From positions 1-16,724 of the forward strand of contig NZ_QOLC01000081.1 of the NCBI RefSeq assembly GCF_003333325.1: a stretch of DNA of 16,724 nt. The letters are read 5' to 3'. Shown one piece after another: positions 1 through 7,763 of the stretch (its first letter is position 1; each line of letters begins with the position of its first letter). Origin of the DNA: Candidatus Ulvibacter alkanivorans (lineage in GTDB: Bacteria; Bacteroidota; Bacteroidia; Flavobacteriales; Flavobacteriaceae). The translations under genes were made by a program, and so were the position numbers. Under the pieces are notes generated by a model, which was not told the DNA's origin, did not search any database, and was given only the letters and a program-made list of their open reading frames with translations.

Positions 1-1
1 T

Positions 2-238
2 AAGATACTTTACTTACTCTTTGAGGAAAAACGACTTTGCGTTTGCGACTTAAGCGATATTCTCGAAATGAACATTTCAGCTATTTCCCAACATTTGAGA
101 AAAATGAAGGACAGAAATTTATTGCAAACGGAAAGAGAAGCCCAAACCATTTTTTACTCACTAACCCCTGAATATTCAACATTATTAAATCCGTTTTTTG
201 AAATACTCGATAAAAACAAAGTTTTAGAAACGATATGA
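2..238 (+). CDS. ArsR/SmtB-family metalloregulator, 5' truncated by the window
   Basis: This open frame enters from the left edge and encodes the last 78 residues of a winged-helix repressor. The segment LCVCDLSDIL matches the alpha-3 metal-site region (ELCVCDL) of the ArsR/SmtB/CadC family. It is followed by a recognition helix (ISAISQHLRKMKDRNLL) and a wing (TEREAQTIFYSLTP). Family members bind operator DNA and release it when thiophilic metals bind the Cys pair. The stop overlaps the start of the first MerTP gene (ATGA), so the two are translationally coupled and the protein probably represses this mer operon. The usual mer regulator is MerR, and none is seen here. The N-terminus and promoter lie outside the window. 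Confidence 0.85.
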   Translation, partial: KILYLLFEEKRLCVCDLSDILEMNISAISQHLRKMKDRNLLQTEREAQTIFYSLTPEYSTLLNPFFEILDKNKVLETI

Positions 239-828
239 AACGTGAGAACAAATTAATTGGTGCAGGTTTACTTGCTGCTATTACAGCTTCATTATGTTGT
301 ATTACACCCGTTTTGGCTTTAATCGCTGGAACAAGTGGAATTGCCTCAACATTTTCTTGGCTTGAGCCTTTTAGACCTTATCTAATCGGGCTAACAATTT
401 TAGTGCTCGGCTTTGCTTGGTATCAAAAACTAAAACCTCAAAAAGAAATTGATTGCGAATGTGAAACAGACGAAAAACCAAAATTTATACAATCAAAAAA
501 GTTTTTAGGAATTGTAACTGTATTTGCAATTATAATGCTGGCATTTCCATATTATTCATTCATTTTTTATCCAGATAATAAAAAAGAAGTAGTCATTGTA
601 AACCAATCAAATATTCAAACTGTAAACTTTAATGTTCAAGGAATGACTTGTTCTGGCTGTGAAGAAAGCATAAAACACGCTGTAAATGAATTGGACGGTA
701 TTATAAATGTAACCCCTTCGTATGAAAAGGGAAATGCCATCGTAGAGTTTGATAAGTCTAAAACCTCTAAAGTGGCTATTGAAAAGGCAATTAATTCAAC
801 AGGATACAAAGTTATAAAAGATAAATAA
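235..828 (+). CDS. merTP: Mercuric transport protein MerTP (MerT-MerP fusion), copy 1
   Basis: This 197-aa inner-membrane protein combines a MerT-like three-helix transporter (hydrophobic segments about 8-30, 45-63 and 91-112) with a C-terminal MerP-like HMA domain. The Cys pair in the first helix (CC, residues 21-22, in SLCCITP) is the MerT signature for accepting Hg(II). A CEC motif at 74-76 lies in the loop where MerT carries its cytoplasmic Cys pair. The HMA motif GMTCSGC is at 136-142. By family knowledge it brings Hg(II) inside for MerA to reduce. It overlaps the ArsR stop codon by 4 bp and is followed 17 bp later by a MerP-like gene. A second, diverged copy lies at 3659-4273. Confidence 0.9.
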   Translation: MKRENKLIGAGLLAAITASLCCITPVLALIAGTSGIASTFSWLEPFRPYLIGLTILVLGFAWYQKLKPQKEIDCECETDEKPKFIQSKKFLGIVTVFAIIMLAFPYYSFIFYPDNKKEVVIVNQSNIQTVNFNVQGMTCSGCEESIKHAVNELDGIINVTPSYEKGNAIVEFDKSKTSKVAIEKAINSTGYKVIKDK

Positions 829-845
829 ACGCAAAATTACCCATT

Positions 846-1181
846 ATGAAAAAACTATCAATAGTGCCTATTTTGGCTTTAATGCTGTTTTCTTTTCAGG
901 CCAAATCACAAAGTAAGGAGGTTACAAATCAAGTTGTGGAAGTAGCTTCAAAGAAACATAATGCAATCACGGTGAAATTTAAAATTACAGGCATTACTTG
1001 TGCTGGATGTTCCAATGCTATTTATAATGCATTAAAGGAAGTAGATGGTGTTTTGGAACATTCGGTTGAATACCCTGGAGATATTGCTGTTATTGAGTTT
1101 GATGGTTCAAAAACAAGTATCAAAGCCCTAAAACTTATCATAGAAAAGAAAGGGTTTAAGGCCGAAGTAATTAAAGGGTAG
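846..1181 (+). CDS. Exported MerP-like heavy-metal-binding protein
   Basis: This 111-aa protein has an N-terminal signal peptide (MKKLSIVPILALMLFSFQA, probably cleaved near residue 20-22) and one HMA domain, about residues 42-108, with the metal-binding motif GITCAGC (Cys52, Cys55). This matches MerP, the periplasmic Hg(II) scavenger that feeds MerT. Its closest local relatives are the HMA tails of the two MerTP proteins, which also predict a beta-alpha-beta-beta-alpha-beta fold. It sits between merTP and merA, the classical merP position. Binding of Cu(I) or another thiophilic metal instead of Hg(II) cannot be excluded from the motif alone. Confidence 0.85.
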   Translation: MKKLSIVPILALMLFSFQAKSQSKEVTNQVVEVASKKHNAITVKFKITGITCAGCSNAIYNALKEVDGVLEHSVEYPGDIAVIEFDGSKTSIKALKLIIEKKGFKAEVIKG

Positions 1182-1216
1182 GTCTAATTTTTAATAAGTA
1201 AACAGTACCGATTTCA

Positions 1217-2923
1217 ATGAAAAATACAGCTAAAATGAAAATCAAAATGCCTCAAAATAGAGAAATCATTACATTGGAAATCGAGGGTATGACCTGTGAA
1301 GGTTGTGCAACACATATCGAAAAGGATATGAACGCAACTGAAGGAGTTTTAAGTTCCACAGTTAACCACGAAACCGGAAAAGGCGAATTTAATTTTGATG
1401 CTGATAAGATGAGTAAGGCAAATGTAATAGATGCTATAAACAGCGTTGGTGATTATTCGGTTGTAAATAATGTCGACGAGGAAGAGGTTTCCGCTGTAAA
1501 TTCCAAAGGCCAAAATCAATTCGATTTAATAATTATTGGTGGTGGTTCAGCTGCATTTTCAGCAGCCATTAAAGCTGAAGGTTTAGGGCTCACAACACTT
1601 ATGGTAAATGCAGGATTAGATTTTGGTGGCACTTGCGTAAATGTGGGTTGTGTACCGTCTAAAAACCTTATTCGGGCTGCCGAAACGGTACGTCTCGCTA
1701 CGCATTCCAATTTTAAGGGTATAAAACCTAAAGGAGCAGACATTGATTTTACACAAACCATAAAAGATAAAAAAGCATTGGTTGCTTCACTTCAGCAACA
1801 AAAATATATGGATGTGGTAAGTGATTTTGAAAACCTGATAATGCGTACAGGTTGGGCTGAACTTGTTGATAATAAAACAATCCTTGTGGATGGAAAAGAC
1901 ACCTACACAGCAACCAACATTCTAATGGCAACAGGAGCAACTACCAATATTCCAAATATTGAAGGACTGAATGAGGTTGGTTATTTAACCAATGTGACCT
2001 TGTTCGATTTAGAGGAAAAACCTGAAAGTTTGACCATTATGGGAGCTGGTTATATTGGTTTGGAAATTGCGATGGCTTACAACAGATTGGGTGTAAAAGT
2101 ATGTATCATTGAATTCACCGACAGGCCATTACGCAGTCAAACAAAAGATATTACAGATGTTTTGGTAGAACAAATGAAAAGTGAAGGGATTGAAATCCTT
2201 CCAAACTTTAGAGCGTTTAAATTTGAAAAGAAAGGTAACGATACAATTATTCATTGTAATTGTCCTGATGGTTCCACAACTCAAATTGTTGAAAAAGGAC
2301 ATATTGTGGTGGCTACAGGGACGAAGCCTAACACCTCTAAATTAGGGCTTGAGAATATTGGCCTAAAGTTAACAGAAAGCGGCCATATTATTGTAAATGA
2401 AAAAATGGAAACCAATATTTCCAATATTTATGCAGCAGGAGATGTCACCATTACACCGGCATTTGTTTATACAGCAGCAACCGAAGGTAGTACAGCAGTG
2501 AACAATGCGTTTTCATCAACAAAAACAAGTATTGATTATTCATCATTACCTTGGGTAGTATTTACAGACCCTCAAATCGCAGGAGCAGGTATAGATGAAA
2601 TTGAAGCAGAAAAAAAGGGAATTCCTTTTGAAGTCAGTAAACTTGATTTAATTTACGTTCCAAGAGCCTTGGCAGCTCAAGATACCAGAGGGTTCATAAA
2701 ACTGATACGCAACACTGAAACCGATAAATTAATAGGTGCAAGAGTAGTTGCACCTGAAGGTGGTGAACTGATACAACAATTGAGTATGGCTATTAAATTT
2801 GGAATCACTGTAAAAGATTTAGCAGAAAGCTTTTATCCATATTTAACTTTAGGAGAATCTGTTAAACTGGCAGCGATTACCTTTGGGAAAGATGTTTCCA
2901 AATTAAGTTGCTGCGCGAGTTAA
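1217..2923 (+). CDS. merA: Mercuric reductase MerA
   Basis: This 568-aa flavoprotein reduces Hg(II) to volatile Hg(0) with NAD(P)H in the cytoplasm. An N-terminal HMA domain (about 17-80) carries GMTCEGC (Cys27, Cys30). A pyridine-nucleotide-disulfide oxidoreductase core follows, with FAD-binding IIGGGSAAFSAA near 106-117, the redox-active pair in GGTCVNVGCVPSK (Cys140, Cys145), an NAD(P)-binding segment (GAGYIGLEIA), the second FAD motif (YAAGDV) and a dimerisation domain containing YPYLT. The C-terminus ends SCCAS, giving the Cys pair (565-566) that hands Hg(II) to the active site of the partner subunit. This combination separates MerA from lipoamide dehydrogenase. Length is normal for MerA with one HMA domain. 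Internal Met7 or Met11 could also serve as the start. Confidence 0.96.
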   Translation: MKNTAKMKIKMPQNREIITLEIEGMTCEGCATHIEKDMNATEGVLSSTVNHETGKGEFNFDADKMSKANVIDAINSVGDYSVVNNVDEEEVSAVNSKGQNQFDLIIIGGGSAAFSAAIKAEGLGLTTLMVNAGLDFGGTCVNVGCVPSKNLIRAAETVRLATHSNFKGIKPKGADIDFTQTIKDKKALVASLQQQKYMDVVSDFENLIMRTGWAELVDNKTILVDGKDTYTATNILMATGATTNIPNIEGLNEVGYLTNVTLFDLEEKPESLTIMGAGYIGLEIAMAYNRLGVKVCIIEFTDRPLRSQTKDITDVLVEQMKSEGIEILPNFRAFKFEKKGNDTIIHCNCPDGSTTQIVEKGHIVVATGTKPNTSKLGLENIGLKLTESGHIIVNEKMETNISNIYAAGDVTITPAFVYTAATEGSTAVNNAFSSTKTSIDYSSLPWVVFTDPQIAGAGIDEIEAEKKGIPFEVSKLDLIYVPRALAAQDTRGFIKLIRNTETDKLIGARVVAPEGGELIQQLSMAIKFGITVKDLAESFYPYLTLGESVKLAAITFGKDVSKLSCCAS

Positions 2924-2932
2924 GTTTGAGTT

Positions 2933-3319
2933 ATGAAAAGAGAACAGCATAAATTACCTACTGATTTAATCTTGGATATTAAATCCAGATTAAAAACTTT
3001 GAGTGGTCAAATAAACGGTATTGTTAAAATGCTTGATGAGGGAAAGGACCCCGAGCAAATCAACATTCAGTTCAAATCTATTGATAAAGGCATTCAAAAA
3101 GCACATTACTTACTGTTGGATGAAGTTTATCGAAAAGCGCTTGCTATTGGAATTGTAAAGGCTGTGGACTCTTGCCCAGGCAATTGTGGCAATGAAGATA
3201 AAATTGAATATTTAAAAAGTGAATTCCCCAATTTGGAATTATCCGATTTGACCAATCGCTTAAAAGAAATCCAAACCATTGAAACCAGATTAAAAAACTA
3301 CAACGAAAAAAAAGGTTAA
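2933..3319 (+). CDS. CsoR/RcnR-like (DUF156) metal-responsive regulator, atypical
   Basis: This 128-aa all-helical protein has residues 12-70 resembling the CsoR/RcnR family (IKSRLKTLSGQINGIVKMLDEGKD, then a long helix). Those proteins are tetrameric repressors that leave DNA when Cu(I), Ni(II) or electrophiles bind. The usual Cys-His-Cys ligands appear to be missing: Pro40 stands where the first Cys is expected, and the second helix reads LLLDEVYRKAL without His or Cys at the ligand positions. Instead there is a C-terminal extension with CPGNC (Cys81, Cys85), absent from classical CsoR, followed by a charged helix. It starts 9 bp after merA and is probably co-transcribed. The promoter just downstream contains a C-tract that could be its operator. 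Family membership is fairly secure; ligand and target are inference. Confidence 0.7.
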   Translation: MKREQHKLPTDLILDIKSRLKTLSGQINGIVKMLDEGKDPEQINIQFKSIDKGIQKAHYLLLDEVYRKALAIGIVKAVDSCPGNCGNEDKIEYLKSEFPNLELSDLTNRLKEIQTIETRLKNYNEKKG

Positions 3320-3324
3320 AAAAG

Positions 3325-3358
3325 TTTGGTGACCCCCTACCTTACGTTCTCATCTTTG
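3325..3358 (+). promoter_or_regulatory. Candidate Bacteroidetes promoter with an embedded C-tract operator
   Basis: The 67-bp gap before the thioredoxin-like gene contains TTTGG at 3325-3329 as a possible -33 element and CATCTTTG at 3351-3358, one base off the TAnnTTTG -7 consensus. The spacing is within the usual range. Between them lies GACCCCCTACC (3331-3341), a C5 tract that stands out in AT-rich surroundings. CsoR/RcnR-family repressors typically recognise G/C tracts flanked by AT-rich arms, and a gene of that family ends 5 bp upstream of this region. Promoter and operator are inferred from pattern and position only. Confidence 0.4.
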
Positions 3359-3386
3359 TTCCATTATTAATTTAAACTTAAATAAG

Positions 3387-3656
3387 ATGAAACGACAAAT
3401 CGAGATTTTTACAGCAGGTTGCCCAGTATGCGAGCCTGTGGTACAATTAGTAAAGGAGACAGCAGGAAAGGACTGCGAAATCACACTTCACAATCTGTCC
3501 GAGCAATGCGAAAGTAAAATCTGTGTTTCAAAAATGAAGGAATATGGGGTTACAAGAGTTCCTGCAATTGCAGTTAACGGGGAGTTATTGAATTGCTGCA
3601 CCAACATCGAAATCACAAAAGATGATTTGGCAAACGCGGGAATAGGAAGCTGTTAG
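3387..3656 (+). CDS. Small thioredoxin/glutaredoxin-like protein with extra Cys
   Basis: This 89-aa protein has a thioredoxin-fold N-terminus (IEIFTAGCPVCEPVVQLV) with a CPVC motif (Cys12, Cys15) and the cis-Pro loop at VPA (58-60). It resembles the small thioredoxin_3-type proteins. Unusually, it has five more Cys: Cys30, Cys41, Cys46, an adjacent pair at 70-71 (LLNCCTN) and the terminal Cys89. No signal peptide is visible, so it should be cytoplasmic. Only 2 bp separate its stop from the second merTP, implying a coupled two-gene unit. A plausible role is accepting the metal from the transporter or keeping its thiols reduced. That is inference, and the substrate is unknown. Confidence 0.75.
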   Translation: MKRQIEIFTAGCPVCEPVVQLVKETAGKDCEITLHNLSEQCESKICVSKMKEYGVTRVPAIAVNGELLNCCTNIEITKDDLANAGIGSC

Positions 3657-3658
3657 GT

Positions 3659-4273
3659 ATGGCAATTAATAAATTGAACAAAAAAGCATCTATGGGGACT
3701 GCTGTATTTTCAGCAGTTTCCCTTAAACTATGCTGCTGGGGTCCTTTGCTACTTACAAGTGTAGTTGGTATTAGTGGGAGTTCTGTGTATTTTTCCTGGC
3801 TCGTCACATTGAAACCTTATCTGTTGGTCATAGCATTTTTGTCATTGGGATTGGCTTTTTTTCAGGTTTATAAAAAAAAGGGAGGGGAAGATTGTAGCAA
3901 TTGTGAAACTGATAAGCCATCATTTTTTAAATCGAAATTCTATTTGTGGTTGGTTACAGCGTTTGTTGTTGTAATGACATTGGTTTCTTATTATCCACAA
4001 ATATTTCACTCAACGACCACAAAAGAACTTGTTGCAACAAACAATACCGATATTCAAACTGTAAAGTTGAATATTGAAGGAATGGTATGTTCGGGTTGTG
4101 AAGAAAACATCAGCCATTCGGTAAACAAAATTGATGGGGTTACAAATGTATCTACGTCTTATGAAGAAGGGGCTTCAATTATAGAATTTGATACCACTAA
4201 AACGAATGTCGATGAGATAAAAAAGGCCATTGAGTCAAAAGGGTATTTGATTACAATTACTAAAGACCGATAG
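3659..4273 (+). CDS. merTP: Mercuric transport protein MerTP-like, diverged copy 2
   Basis: This 204-aa protein has the same architecture as copy 1: three hydrophobic segments (about 12-38, 50-70 and 94-115), then a C-terminal HMA domain with GMVCSGC (Cys144, Cys147). The membrane Cys pair is at 25-26 in LKLCCWGP, so the context differs from copy 1 (SLCCITP). The loop motif is DCSNC (Cys79, Cys82) rather than CEC. Strong similarity to copy 1 in the tail (for example DIQTVKLNIEGM versus NIQTVNFNVQGM) shows common ancestry, while the membrane part has drifted. It sits in a unit with the thioredoxin-like protein behind its own candidate promoter. This suggests separate regulation and perhaps a shifted metal preference. 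Confidence 0.85.
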   Translation: MAINKLNKKASMGTAVFSAVSLKLCCWGPLLLTSVVGISGSSVYFSWLVTLKPYLLVIAFLSLGLAFFQVYKKKGGEDCSNCETDKPSFFKSKFYLWLVTAFVVVMTLVSYYPQIFHSTTTKELVATNNTDIQTVKLNIEGMVCSGCEENISHSVNKIDGVTNVSTSYEEGASIIEFDTTKTNVDEIKKAIESKGYLITITKDR

Positions 4274-4438
4274 ACACGTTCCCATTGTGATGATAAGAGA
4301 CATAAATCGTAAATGACCTATTCCAATTGGTTAGTAATAATTTGTGAAGAGCAAATTCTACAAATCATTCAGCATATTACGTAACATATTAAAGTCTTTA
4401 AATCCTGAAATTTGTAACATACAATTAAGAATGGGTTT
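4274..4438. promoter_or_regulatory. Intergenic region upstream of the Cu-ATPase gene, with dyads
   Basis: This 165-bp AT-rich gap probably carries the promoter of the ATPase gene. Two dyads are visible. One is an imperfect inverted repeat, ATTTGTGAA ... TTCTACAAAT, at about 4340-4365. The other is the perfect palindrome TTACGTAA at 4377-4384. A possible -7-like element GAAATTTG (4407-4414) has no good -33 partner. No typical CueR-type dyad and no C-tract are seen, so the regulator is unclear. No terminator-like hairpin was found after the merTP gene. Confidence 0.35.
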
Positions 4439-6697
4439 ATGGAGACAATCAACATATTTGAAACCAAAGAAAAGAATACTAAAAAAGGAATAAAGGAATC
4501 ATTCCCTGTTACGGGAATGACTTGTGCATCTTGTGCAGCAAGTGTTGAATCTGTATTAAAACACACGGAAGGTGTGTTTGATGCAAGTGTTAATTTTGCC
4601 AATAGTTCCGTTCTTGTGGAATATGACAAGGAGTTGAGTCCAAATCAACTTCAAAACGCGCTTCGTGAGGTTGGTTATGATATTATTATAGATGCCGAAG
4701 ACCCTTCGGAAGCACAACAAGAACTTCAAAAAAAGCATTATCAGGACATAAAAAACCGTACTATCTGGTCGGCTATCCTTACGCTACCCATTTTTGTGCT
4801 GGGAATGTTCTATATGCAATGGGAACCAGGGAAGTGGATTTCTTTGGTATTGGCCTTTCCTATACTCTTTTGGTTTGGGCGTAGTTTTTTTAGCAACGCG
4901 TTAAAGCAGGCCAAACACGGTAAAGCAAATATGGATACCTTGGTGGCTTTGAGTACCGGAATCGCTTTCCTCTTTAGTGTGTTCAACACCTTTTTTCCTG
5001 AATTTTGGTTAAGTCGTGGCATCGAGCCTCACGTATATTACGAAGCGGCTACGGTGATTATCACCTTTATTTCCTTGGGGAAACTATTGGAAGAAAAGGC
5101 TAAATCAAATACCTCTTCAGCCATAAAAAAACTGATGGGTCTTCAGCCTAAAACCCTTAAAATTATTGAGAACGGGGAAGAAAAGGAAATTCCTATTGCA
5201 TCCGTACAAGTGGGTCAGACCATTTTGGTGCGTCCCGGAGAAAAGATTCCTGTAGATGGCGAAGTTTCCAAGGGAAGTTCGTATGTAGACGAAAGTATGA
5301 TTACGGGAGAACCCGTTCCAGTTCAAAAATCCCAAGGGGAAAAGGTGTTCGCTGGCACCGTTAATCAAAAAGGAAGTTTTCAATTTACCGCTGAAAAAGT
5401 AGGTGGAGAAACCCTGCTTTCCCAAATCATAAAAATGGTTCAGCAAGCGCAAGGGAGTAAGGCACCCGTTCAAAAACTGGTCGATAAGATTGCCGGTATT
5501 TTCGTTCCTGTGGTATTGGGTATTTCCATTATAACTTTCATAGTCTGGATGTCAATAGGAGGCGATAATGCCTTTTCACAAGCCCTATTGACCTCTGTAG
5601 CCGTGTTGGTTATCGCTTGTCCGTGTGCCTTGGGCTTGGCAACACCTACCGCCATAATGGTAGGTATCGGCAAGGGAGCCGAAAATAATATTCTGATAAA
5701 GGATGCCGAAAGTTTAGAACTCGGCCATAAAGTGAATTCAGTAATCCTTGATAAAACAGGTACGATTACAGAAGGAAAACCACTGGTAACCGATATACTC
5801 TGGAAGGATAAACTTCAAAATCAAAAGGAATACAAGGAAATTCTTTTGGCTATCGAAGCACAATCAGAACATCCTTTGGCAGAAGCGGTCGTCAATCATT
5901 TGAAAGAAGAAAATATTGAACAAGCAGAAATTACTTCTTTCGAAAGCATTACAGGAAAAGGTGTAAAGGCGCAATCAGAGAAAGGTTCAAAATATTATGT
6001 AGGCAACCATAAACTAATGGTCGAAAAAGATATTCAAATAGACGCTTCTTTAATGCAAACAGCGGAAAGTCTCGAAGAAATGGCAAAAACGGTCATATTC
6101 TTTGCTAACGAACATCAAGTGCTTGCGATACTGGCCATTTCAGACAAGATTAAAGAAACTTCAAAAAAAGCCATAGCTACGCTTCAAGAAAGAGGCATCG
6201 AAGTTTTTATGCTCACGGGAGATAACAATAAAACGGCTTCTGCCGTGGCACATCAGGTAGGAATAACAAATTATCAAGGCGAAGTAATGCCTTCGGACAA
6301 AGCGGCTTTTGTCGAAAATTTACAGACGGATGGGAAGATAGTAGCAATGGTTGGCGATGGTATCAACGATTCGCACGCATTGGCGCAAGCCAATGTAAGT
6401 ATTGCAATGGGTAAAGGTTCGGATATAGCAATGGATGTAGCAAAAATGACCTTGATAACATCAGATTTACAATCCATCCCCAAAGCATTGGAACTATCAA
6501 AAAGAACCGTGTTGGGCATACGCCAGAATTTGTTCTGGGCGTTCATTTACAACATCATTGGCATTCCAATTGCAGCAGGAGTTTTGTATCCCGTAAACGG
6601 TTTTTTATTGGATCCGATGATAGCAGGTGCTGCAATGGCATTCAGTAGTGTGTCTGTAGTTGCAAATAGCTTAAGACTTAAACGAATAAAACTTTAA
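4439..6697 (+). CDS. copA: Cu(+)-exporting P1B-type ATPase (CopA-like)
   Basis: This 752-aa integral-membrane ATPase has one N-terminal HMA domain (GMTCASC, Cys29 and Cys32). Its motifs are an actuator-domain TGEP near 289, the intramembrane CPC motif (394-396, in [13 protein letters not shown]), the phosphorylated Asp438 in DKTGT, the P1B-specific His-Pro at about 478 (SEHPLAEA), MLTGDN and GDGIND near 639. The last helices carry YN (FIYNIIGIP) and MAFSS ([16 protein letters not shown]), the P1B-1 signature for Cu(+)/Ag(+) rather than Zn/Cd/Pb. Expected role: cytoplasmic Cu(I) efflux. It is followed 20 bp later by a CopZ-like chaperone. The single HMA domain and length are ordinary for a bacterial CopA. 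Ag(+) export is an equally possible reading. Confidence 0.93.
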   Translation: METINIFETKEKNTKKGIKESFPVTGMTCASCAASVESVLKHTEGVFDASVNFANSSVLVEYDKELSPNQLQNALREVGYDIIIDAEDPSEAQQELQKKHYQDIKNRTIWSAILTLPIFVLGMFYMQWEPGKWISLVLAFPILFWFGRSFFSNALKQAKHGKANMDTLVALSTGIAFLFSVFNTFFPEFWLSRGIEPHVYYEAATVIITFISLGKLLEEKAKSNTSSAIKKLMGLQPKTLKIIENGEEKEIPIASVQVGQTILVRPGEKIPVDGEVSKGSSYVDESMITGEPVPVQKSQGEKVFAGTVNQKGSFQFTAEKVGGETLLSQIIKMVQQAQGSKAPVQKLVDKIAGIFVPVVLGISIITFIVWMSIGGDNAFSQALLTSVAVLVIACPCALGLATPTAIMVGIGKGAENNILIKDAESLELGHKVNSVILDKTGTITEGKPLVTDILWKDKLQNQKEYKEILLAIEAQSEHPLAEAVVNHLKEENIEQAEITSFESITGKGVKAQSEKGSKYYVGNHKLMVEKDIQIDASLMQTAESLEEMAKTVIFFANEHQVLAILAISDKIKETSKKAIATLQERGIEVFMLTGDNNKTASAVAHQVGITNYQGEVMPSDKAAFVENLQTDGKIVAMVGDGINDSHALAQANVSIAMGKGSDIAMDVAKMTLITSDLQSIPKALELSKRTVLGIRQNLFWAFIYNIIGIPIAAGVLYPVNGFLLDPMIAGAAMAFSSVSVVANSLRLKRIKL

Positions 6698-6717
6698 TAA
6701 TAAATAAATTCAATACT

Positions 6718-6930
6718 ATGAAAACTTTAAAATTTAAAACAAATATCAATTGTGGTGGGTGCGTATCAAAAGTCACCCCTTTTTTAAACAAACAAGAAGG
6801 TGTAGAAAGTTGGGAAGTAGATACCGCCAATCCTAATAAAATCCTAACTATCGAAAGCGATGGTGCAACCGAAGAAGATGTAAAGGCGACTTTGCAAAAA
6901 GTGGGATTTAAGGCCGAACCTGTAGATTAA
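6718..6930 (+). CDS. CopZ-like HMA metallochaperone
   Basis: This 70-aa single-domain protein has the HMA ferredoxin-like fold and a metal-binding motif INCGGC (Cys12, Cys15). The usual Met before the first Cys is replaced by Asn (NINCGGC instead of GMTCxxC). There is no signal peptide, so it is cytoplasmic. Its place 20 bp after the Cu-ATPase gene fits a chaperone that hands Cu(I) to that pump. The acidic C-terminus (EPVD) is unremarkable. Binding of a different soft metal is possible given the altered motif. Confidence 0.85.
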   Translation: MKTLKFKTNINCGGCVSKVTPFLNKQEGVESWEVDTANPNKILTIESDGATEEDVKATLQKVGFKAEPVD

Positions 6931-6942
6931 TACGTTTTTAAT

Positions 6943-7728
6943 ATGGCTTATATTTTTATTTCGGTTGTGATTGTTCTTTTTGCTGTTCATTTTTATAGAA
7001 AAGCAAAACGTAATAGTGTAAAGCCATTTCCAGAACATTGGCATAAATTATTGACGGATAATGTGCTGTTTTATAGAAATCTATCAAAAGACGCACAGCT
7101 AATTTTTCAGCAAAAAATGATGCTATTTTTAAGTGAGGTCTATATCGATGCTGTGCAGTTTGAACTGGAAGAGTTGGATAAGGTTTTAATTGCAGCAAGT
7201 GCCGTCATTCCAGTTTTTGGCTTCAAGGAATGGCACTACACAAATTTAAGTGGTATCCTTTTATATCCTGATAATTTTAATGAGGATATGCAATTCAGCA
7301 GTAAGGATAACTCACGGAATATTGGTGGAATAGTTGGAAATGGAAGGTTCGAGAAACAGATGATACTTTCCAAAAAAGCATTGTACCACGGCTTTAAAAA
7401 CACAACTGATAAAAGTAATACTGGCATACACGAATTTGTACATCTTATAGATAAGTTGGATGATAGAACAGACGGTGTGCCAGAACGGCTAATGGAACAT
7501 CAATATGCAATACCTTGGTTAAATTTAATCCATAAAGAAATGGAAGCGATAAATGATAACCACTCTGATATCAGAAAATATGGTGGCACCAATCAAGCTG
7601 AATTCTTTGCCGTTGCTTCAGAGTATTTTTTTGAACGTCCGGACTTGCTTAAAAAGAAACATCCCGAATTATACAAGATGTTGGTTAAATGTTTTAATCA
7701 GAAACTTATAGGTTCAATTGAAGTATAG
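6943..7728 (+). CDS. Membrane-anchored MtfA-like (M90) zinc peptidase
   Basis: This 261-aa protein has one N-terminal transmembrane helix (about 2-18) and then a globular domain. The zinc-binding HEFVH motif (His163, Glu164, His167, in GIHEFVHLID) and a downstream acidic segment QAEFFAVASEYFFE (from about 219), which probably supplies the third ligand, match the MtfA/M90 zinc-dependent peptidases. E. coli MtfA is a soluble peptidase that interacts with the glucose repressor Mlc. No such partner is evident here, and the substrate is unknown. The gene begins 12 bp after the CopZ-like gene and is the last + strand gene before the integrase. It may handle metal-damaged membrane or envelope proteins, which is speculation. 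Confidence 0.8.
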   Translation: MAYIFISVVIVLFAVHFYRKAKRNSVKPFPEHWHKLLTDNVLFYRNLSKDAQLIFQQKMMLFLSEVYIDAVQFELEELDKVLIAASAVIPVFGFKEWHYTNLSGILLYPDNFNEDMQFSSKDNSRNIGGIVGNGRFEKQMILSKKALYHGFKNTTDKSNTGIHEFVHLIDKLDDRTDGVPERLMEHQYAIPWLNLIHKEMEAINDNHSDIRKYGGTNQAEFFAVASEYFFERPDLLKKKHPELYKMLVKCFNQKLIGSIEV

Positions 7729-7763
7729 TACACCTTAAGAGGTACAGTTTGCTGTAGGACAAT

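Noticed and set aside
5117..5473. 118-aa open frame on the - strand inside the Cu-ATPase gene
   Set aside because: Antisense shadow of a gene whose P-type ATPase motifs are intact throughout; no domain or initiation signal supports it.
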